Source of the DNA: Saccharina japonica
Lineage: Eukaryota > Sar > Phaeophyceae > Laminariales > Laminariaceae
NCBI GenBank assembly: GCA_008828725.1
Contig: MEHQ01002227.1
Location: 110,579-174,578 of the forward strand
Length of the DNA stretch: 64,000 bases
Direction of reading: 5' to 3'
Part shown: piece by piece, positions 57,181 to 64,000 of the stretch
Layout of the letters: each line of letters opens with the position of its first letter
How positions within the stretch are numbered: position 1 is the first letter of the stretch
The notes under the pieces: model-generated
The model's input: the letters and a program-made list of their open reading frames with translations, nothing else
What the model was told of the DNA's origin: nothing
The model's database searches: none
Translations under genes and position numbers: made by a program

Positions 57181-58829
57181 AGTCCAGTAATACCACAACA
57201 CAAGCGTACAGTAGTACTGCTAGTCTCTGGCAGGCGGCGCGCGCGGCGTCGGCCCGAAGTGCCCGTTCGTGCATACGACTAATTATAATTTCGAATACAC
57301 TAACATCATTACGTACAGGATATGGGCCTTGGACACACTGTTATACATAACATACCCTTCTTTTTGTAGCGTCGCTCGCTGTTCGGTTTCGCTACAGTAC
57401 ACAGCGGTACACCCGCCCTCCACCGTCCTACACTATGCGTAAGCGTACTCGTGCCCGCACCACTTCTAACTACAGGGGTCATCGTCTGAGAAATACACGT
57501 TTTCTTCCAGGAAAATTCCAGATACGTGTTTTTTTTCTCGTAGAATCACAAAAATACCGAACAGCCCAGAATGAAGATATGCATGTATGTACACCGAAGG
57601 CCTTCTGCCCCACCGATCGATATGACGAAAGGGAAGGCCTGTTCGGTAACACAAGCACATGGAGCTCCCCTCTATCAAATGACGGCGTCATTTGAGCCAT
57701 TGTGGCCAACACACTGTCCTTCGGTCTGCTGGTTAAGACGTCTCTCCGAACTGCAAAAAATACACAGCAAGTCGGTTGTCCAGATGCGTGCACCAGGAAA
57801 TTTCATGGGGCCAGAGGCAGGCTGCAAACGCCCCTAAACAGGGCTGCGGACCATTGCAAAATGTACGACAACACCATAACGTTGACTTGCTAGTGCAACT
57901 TTGGCCCGAGCGATGCTGCGTGCTGCTGTTGGTTGGTAGTTGATCGTTGATACCTGGTACTACGGTTTTTGTTCGTCCTTCTATTATTATTGTATAACCC
58001 ACCCTATTTTTCGACTGTAGAGCGGATCCAAGGGTATGCGTTGCTTATTGAAAGTTGGCCGCTCGGACACCAGGAGAGATCACCACGCGGAGTAGAATAG
58101 GCCCAGTTCTTACATTTCCAATCAGAATGATAGGTACCCTCAAGTACTTGTACCAGGCACATACCGCAGGTACAGCGTGGAATGGGATGCGAGTACTACT
58201 ACTACTGCAGTATACTGTAGAATGCCGGTGGCTTCCTTCTTACTGCTGCTGAGCAAGAGCGGCGGCACGCGAGTCTACCCCCCCCCCCCGATCCTTCAGC
58301 GATGCTTTGGCGTTCAACACACAAGGAAGGGGGAAATGTGCGGTTTGGCGCGGACGACTTGTCTTTGCCTCAGCTAATAACCCTGCTCGTGGCCGCACCG
58401 TCGACGCTAACGCCCCCCCGATTAACCATGCAGCTTTTTCGACAGTCACTTTGATCGGTAGTGGATTGAGAAAACTTGCTTTCTCGGGGTCAAGAAATCA
58501 CGATAATAGTCGGGGTCTATCACCAGTTTCAAGAAAAGAGGTCGATAACCTTCAGTGGTTTGGGATTCTAGTCCAGACGGAAAAGCCTAAGAGAAAACTC
58601 TTAGGAACGGACGGGCGGATAAAGGACTTGTCCATAAAACGGTATAATACCGTACTGCTACAGTAAGTAGGTGTTTCGCGCCAGTTGACGGTATAGGGTC
58701 AACCCGGCACATAATAATATGGACACCGTATTTTATTTACCGTAGTCGCTCAGTGGCCAAGGCACCGTTTGGTGTAGAACGGCGAAACCCAACCTAAATA
58801 TACATTGATTTATTTGTCTAAAGCTAGGA

Positions 58830-59200
58830 GGTCGCCCCGGTAGGCTACCAGGTAACCACGAAGCCTGTTGTGGAAGTCGAGATCGCGAGTTCGAGCCCCC
58901 CCGAGTGCATGCTCGTGGGGGATTTTTCTCGCAAAAATATAATTACATAATAAAAAAAAAAGTTCTCGATTAGCGGAAAGCGCGAGAAAGTGAGTTGGCA
59001 AAAATCGATGCAAATCGACGAGTGTTGGGAATACTGAACCCTCTGCGCGATAAACACCAAGGCAAGAACCGTCGTGGGGGAGGAGGGAGAGGAGCCTACT
59101 TTGTGACCCCGGATCTGAGTTACGACTACGAGGGAGGGAGAAAGACGGAAGTGCGAAGATAATACATGGGATGGAAGAAAAAAAAAGAAACCAAAAAAAG
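58830..59200 (+). mobile_element. tRNA-type SINE, second copy
   Basis: It matches 6611-6955 throughout, with the same B box (GCGAGTTCGAGCCCC), central segment and 3' end before an A-rich tail interrupted by G and C. It lies downstream of the Galpha gene. No clear target duplication was found by eye. Confidence 0.75.
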
Positions 59201-62200
59201 GAGAAGTCGGTGAACCGCAAACTTTGTTGCACCATGAGCCGCCGATATAGTAAGGTGCCTTCTGTAGTAGTAGAGGGTTTTGGCTATAATACCGTTGACT
59301 GGCGCTAAAACACCACCGGTCGGTATGATGCCGTTTTTTATGTCTACAGGTAATAATGGCACATCGGAAACATTTCAACTTTTCGTTACGGAGGACCCAA
59401 TCAACCTGGGGCTGGGGAATATATTATATATATATATACTCGTATATATATCCGCCCAAAGGGCATCCATCCACCCTACCTACCCTTCTTCCAGCCTCCG
59501 CCCGAAAAATCGCTTGAATTGGCACGGATGTGCGTTTAGCCCAGAGGAGGGGCCACACCCTATAAATAAATAAAGGAAAGAAGAGTGATTAAATTATGGT
59601 ATAAAACGTCTATATATTTTGCATGTAAAATCTGGCAATGTTTGATCTGAGAAGAACAGGACGACAGGAATCTGTCACGCCTTCGCCATATATATTGAAT
59701 GGAAAACCGGGAGAAACGCCACCTTTGTTAGGATGCAGAGACCCCTTAAGATATTATGATACCTGGTAATATTATTAGTCGTTCATTGCTGATTCCGGGG
59801 GGAAATTACCAACCAATCGATCATCAAGATATAAACGACAGGCAGCCCTCACACCTGAAACTACCACAACAAAAAAAAAGCTGAATTATCCGCACAACGC
59901 AGCAATTTTATCCACAAATAAAACGAGGTAGTTGCTTATTATAAAGCCTCTCACCTTGCTCTCACTATTTTTTTATCGTGCACCGCTGCTGTGCTACGAG
60001 ATATGCCTATTAATCGTACGTACAGCGGTACCAGGTACGTACGTAGTTATAGAAGCTAAGACTTCCATGCATACAAAGAAAGATGGTGCATACAAAAAAA
60101 AAAAACGGAGACGGACCGAAGATGAAGAGACGCTGACAAATAACCCTCCCTACCTACCTATTATTTTTTCTACTCTCTGGTGGCACGGCGTACCACCACC
60201 ACTGCTGCTACTATTATTATGGCTGTATCTTGTGTAGGTAAAACTGGATGTAATGGAAAAGGATGGGTTGTTATCATCCAGTGTCCTATACCCGTTTGTC
60301 TGATCCCACCGAGCTAATAACGCCTGCCAGCCGGAAAAAAAAAAAAAACCAAGAAAAAATGTTCGGGACAAAATAATTCCGACACAAAAAAAGAAAACCC
60401 CATTCTTAGCGCCAAAATTCGGCCAACTTTTCCCCCCAAGAGGTGTTTGTTGGCGGGATATATGTTGAGGGTTTTCACCTTGTTCACCGACCGGAGCACT
60501 AGGGAACAACAAGCGGGACACCCAAATATACAAGCTTAATAACATGCACGGCGGGCTCAAGGGGGCTGTTTGCACCACACACAAAAGACAGGTCACCAAT
60601 ATATATATAATGTTCCTCGCTTCTTCTATTTGTGAAGCCCATCAATATCGTACTCAGCAACCTTTTGTTACCTATAGCCGGCAAAATAAAGAAGGTATAG
60701 TCGCAGAAACAACCCAACCCCAGCACACTCATACCAACCCCTTGTTCATTGAACCACCCGAAGGCAGAGCGGTTACGCCTTGCCTGTTTTTCTTTCCCTA
60801 ATCCTCCTGTATGTAGTAGTAGCCTATTTTCCGCCCAATCCGCCCAATCAAGGACGCTAAGAAAAAAACGAGCTCGCACAACTCGTCATTCATTGTCGCG
60901 CATTCTTCATGCAACACCTACTACAGCAGTCACTCGTCACCTAGTTTCCACACACACCGCACTTACTTGAGGTAAAAAATGCGCGCGTTTTCTCTAGATC
61001 AACACAACCGGACGGACTGTTTTTTTTTGCTTCCTTAGATAGATGCTGGTGTCCGTGCAAGAAAGAAAGAAAGAAAAAATCCGTAAAAAAACACCCAACG
61101 AAGGCGTAGCGCAAGGAGCGACGCACGACTCGTAAGTTTCCCTCTGCCCTCCCCTCCCCTCCCCGCTCACAGTAGTAGTAGTAGTAGTAGTAGCACCTGA
61201 TTATCTGTCCTTACCACCGTATCTATCTGTTCTATGTACCACACGAAAACTACCTTGAGCGACAGTGAACCTTCTTCGTTTTCAATTCGGTCATCTTTCG
61301 TTGAAACTGGAACGGTCGCGCCTAGTTTTTTTTACGTACGTACCTACTCCCAGCTCCCGCCTCCCGTTTACACATAAGAAACAACCTACGTAGGCGTTTT
61401 TAAAAGCGCATGGGGTGGGCATGACGAAAAAACAAAAACTAACGGGCACCGTATTACAAGGCGCGAAAGAAAAAAGAAAGTGGGCACACCAACCGCAGGG
61501 CAGGAGACAGGGAAAAAAAAAGAAAAACTTTGATGGTCACTTTCCTGCGCAAAAACACGATGATATCACCACCAGGTATATATAGGTACACGTACCATAT
61601 AGTAGGTAGGAGCGACCCCCTTTTCTTTTAGCGAGCGCGTTGAGAACGGACGGGTAGTGTCTCAGTCCATATCCTCCGACAAAAGCCGAAACACCCCGTG
61701 AGAAAGAAAGAAAGAAAGAAAAAAACTGCACCAAAGAAAGCGTCGAAACGAAAAATGTAAAGAGCCCTCCAGGCAGCACACGCCTCGGCAGAAACCAGTT
61801 TCCGGTGCTTGCCTCTCTCCGCGGTCGACATAAAAATACAAAACAAGTAAGTTACCGAAGTAAAAAATAAGGACGCCCTTTTCTCTCATTCATATTTAGG
61901 TACAGTAGTAACAATTTGAGGCCGGAAAAAAACAATTGAGCAGCCTGCTGCTGTCTACCCGCTCCATTTTTTTCCGTTCTCGACTTCCCCTGACCCCCCC
62001 CTCCCCCTTCCTCCCTCCCCTGCCAGCCCTTCCTCCAGATTTCTAACACCTGAAAAAAAAAAAACACATTTCCGGCCACTCGGCCCTCCGCTTTTACGCG
62101 GCAATACCACTGCCATTATCGGCAAGATTTTACGAAACTAACACAAACGGAACGATACTGCTGCCTAGCTCACTCCACCCCAGCCCCGCCCGGTCCAGCC

Positions 62201-64000
62201 TACTAGCCCCTGCTGGGGTGGTTTCAAGCCCGAAGCCATCGCGCTGGAGCCCCCCCGCCCCCCCCCCGCGCGCCACCTGTTCAATTGCGGCGGCGAAGGA
62301 GAGACCTTCTTGGTTCCACCGCGCGACCACCCGGCGGCTCTGCGCTGTGATACGTAAGTACCGTAGAGACGACAAAACAAATACAAAGCGGCGATCGTTG
62401 CCGCGCGTGTCTCTTCAACTTAGCAAAACGCATGACCCTTCCCGCCGCCCCCCCCCCCACCCACCCCCGGAAACCAAACCCCACCCGTTTCAAGTGAAGG
62501 CAACTACAGCCAAACCACATTGCTGTAGGGCAGGAAAACAGTCGCGAAACAGAACCTTATCGACAACACCGAGGGTTATCGTATCATCCAGCGGCAGCTA
62601 ACACATCACTCACGCCGATGTGATACCATAACACATCACCCATGCTGATGTGGGGGTTCAGCAGTTGCGATCGTACCATCCAACAAGCTGGGGGCAGCGC
62701 AGCGCGGGGGAGGGGACAAGATAGATGACGTCCTCCTCCCTCGAGATCGGAAAAGCTTTTCAAGTGGAACCACAAGAATAGCCAACAACCAGTCTCTCCG
62801 GGGCAGTTGGTTGTTTGGCGATGGCAATGAACCCACGACCCGTAAAACAGGTCCGAAGAAGGCTCTACAGTAAGCGGCACGCCGTAGGGTGCCTGCCGTC
62901 TCTCTCGGCGGGCGATGGTTTGGTTGCCTCAGGGGAAGCCGGAAAAGAAACAACGGCACAACAAGAAAAAAAAAAAAAAAAACAGCATCACAAAAAATCG
63001 ACTCGCCTGCTTCCTCTCTTCTCTCCCTCCCTCCTCCCCCCCCCCGTCTCCAAATTTCAGAACAAGGTGCAGCCCTGCGGAACGTTCCGCCGGGCTAGCT
63101 AGCTAGCTAGAGTGGTCTGCCCGGCCCGCACATACTATATACGACAAACAAACACAATACACTCTGTAGTACCCCTGTGGCTATCTACTTAGGAAGGTAC
63201 CCACTGACCCAAAGGCGAAAGCTAAAAATCGATTTATTGTATGATCGAAAGACAAAAAAAGGGAGGGGGGGGGGAGGCTTGGAAATTCATTGGCGGGAGG
63301 AGTGCCCTAACACTCATTTACCTATCAAGCAAACCGATAAAACACGAAGGGGGGGAGGGGGGCAAAATAAAATACTGCTGTACACGTACACGTACAAGAC
63401 AAGCGGACAACCTCGCTCATAAACTCCCGAGGTCGTGGAAGAGATGGGGGGGGGGCTGTGAAAAACAGTAGGCAAGACACAGAAACAGCCAGCACGACGA
63501 TCTTTCACCCTAAGGTAAGAGTTCTCCCGCACCCGTTCTTGCTACACAACGGGTGCCCGCCCATCTCCCTTCAAACTCCAAACTTCCAGCACCCGGCGCG
63601 GGTAGGTACTACCACCTTTCCGCGGGACGACTCCCGCCGGCAAACCAACTCTCCATCTCTCGGCCGCGGGAGCACAGAGCCAAGGACAGCGGTCATAGCA
63701 ACGGCGACACCCCGTAGGCAACGGGCGGCACAAGCTTATTAAATCACCGGCACGGCGACGGAACCCCCCCGGCCTTTTCCCTCCGACCGCGAATTGACGC
63801 AACCGTCCCGCTTGCCGGTCTCTCTACCGAGAACGACAACACGCTGCAAGACGGGGGGCGGGGAAGAAACTGGCGTGCCTCCAAAAGTACAAAAACAATA
63901 CACCCATTTCAACGGTGCTGGCTCAGCTCAGCTTTCAACTTTTGCTCTCCGACCCAGCCAGCCAAGACAGCCAGCCAAGCCAGCCAGCCAAGCCAGGCAA
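59201..64000. other. Right end, low-complexity non-coding
   Basis: Rich in A runs, C runs and G runs. A 28-bp segment with ACACATCAC and GATGTG is repeated near 62600-62652, GCTAGCTAGCTAGCTAG lies near 63095, and the last 50 bp are CAGCCAAGC repeats. No gene recognised. Confidence 0.5.
61171..61193. repeat. (AGT)n microsatellite
   Basis: Seven to eight AGT units following a CCCCT-rich stretch. Confidence 0.9.

Larger units (their letters stand above)
53986..58829. other. Downstream of Galpha
   Basis: Presumably 3' UTR followed by intergenic DNA. It contains the 160-bp duplication, the 44-G run and a family B repeat. A 243-codon frame (55543-56274) is the longest in this part, but its composition is not convincing and no domain is recognised. 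Confidence 0.5.

Noticed and set aside
3952-60037. CRISPR-like spaced repeats formed by TACCWGGTA sites
   Set aside because: Spacing is irregular over kilobases and the window is eukaryotic; reported instead as an over-represented motif.
62130-63802. Open frames near the right end
   Set aside because: They follow C-rich and A-rich low-complexity DNA, overlap on both strands and show no domain.

Overview
This is a 64 kb window of eukaryotic nuclear DNA. It is intron-rich and crowded with small transposons, simple repeats and long G or C runs. One ten-exon gene with long introns, plentiful CAG/CTG microsatellites, MITEs and decayed LINEs would fit a large-genome alga, possibly a brown alga (Phaeophyceae). 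That placement is inference from texture only; no ribosomal or organelle marker is present. A 10-N assembly gap lies at 19204-19213.

Only two host genes can be supported. The main one is a heterotrimeric G-protein alpha subunit on the + strand, spread over about 23.7 kb (30305-53985). Its exons were found by matching each Galpha motif in order and checking splice sites and codon phase: N-terminal MGC lipidation site, P-loop GAGESGKST, helical-domain helix A, the helical-domain LW-EDEGVQ block, switch I with its arginine, switch II DVGGQRNERKKW, NKTD, the CA of the TCAT loop, and a tentative C-terminal helix. Phases agree across all joins and give a protein of about 362 residues. Intron 4 appears to use a GC donor. 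The second gene is an intronless, complete carbonyl-reductase-like short-chain dehydrogenase on the - strand (22825-23721).

Layout. 1-15 kb: non-coding, with microsatellites, two MITE copies, one tRNA-type SINE directly abutting a third MITE copy, an unrecognised coding-like patch (9.3-11.6 kb, - strand), and two striking GC-rich arrays (GGCCC-rich repeats at 13.4 kb, an 11-bp-period CCATGG array at 13.7-14.5 kb). 15.06-19.77 kb: an LTR-retrotransposon-type element with two 98% identical LTRs, a 5-bp target duplication and no visible genes. 19.8-30.3 kb: a second GGCCC array, the reductase gene, a 5'-truncated LINE with a clean target duplication, hairpin MITEs and a two-block minisatellite. 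30.3-54 kb: the Galpha gene, whose introns hold most of the MITEs, LINE tails and a related short repeat family. 54-64 kb: a 160-bp duplication, a run of 44 G, another SINE and short-repeat copy, and low-complexity DNA with no recognised gene.

The clearest points for follow-up are the divergent Galpha (altered switch I and TCAT loop, uncertain C-terminus, possible alternative N-terminus), the 11-bp CCATGG array, the tandemly amplified MITE end at 36 kb, the LINE and short-repeat pair sharing a 3' end, and the heavily over-represented 9-mer TACCWGGTA.
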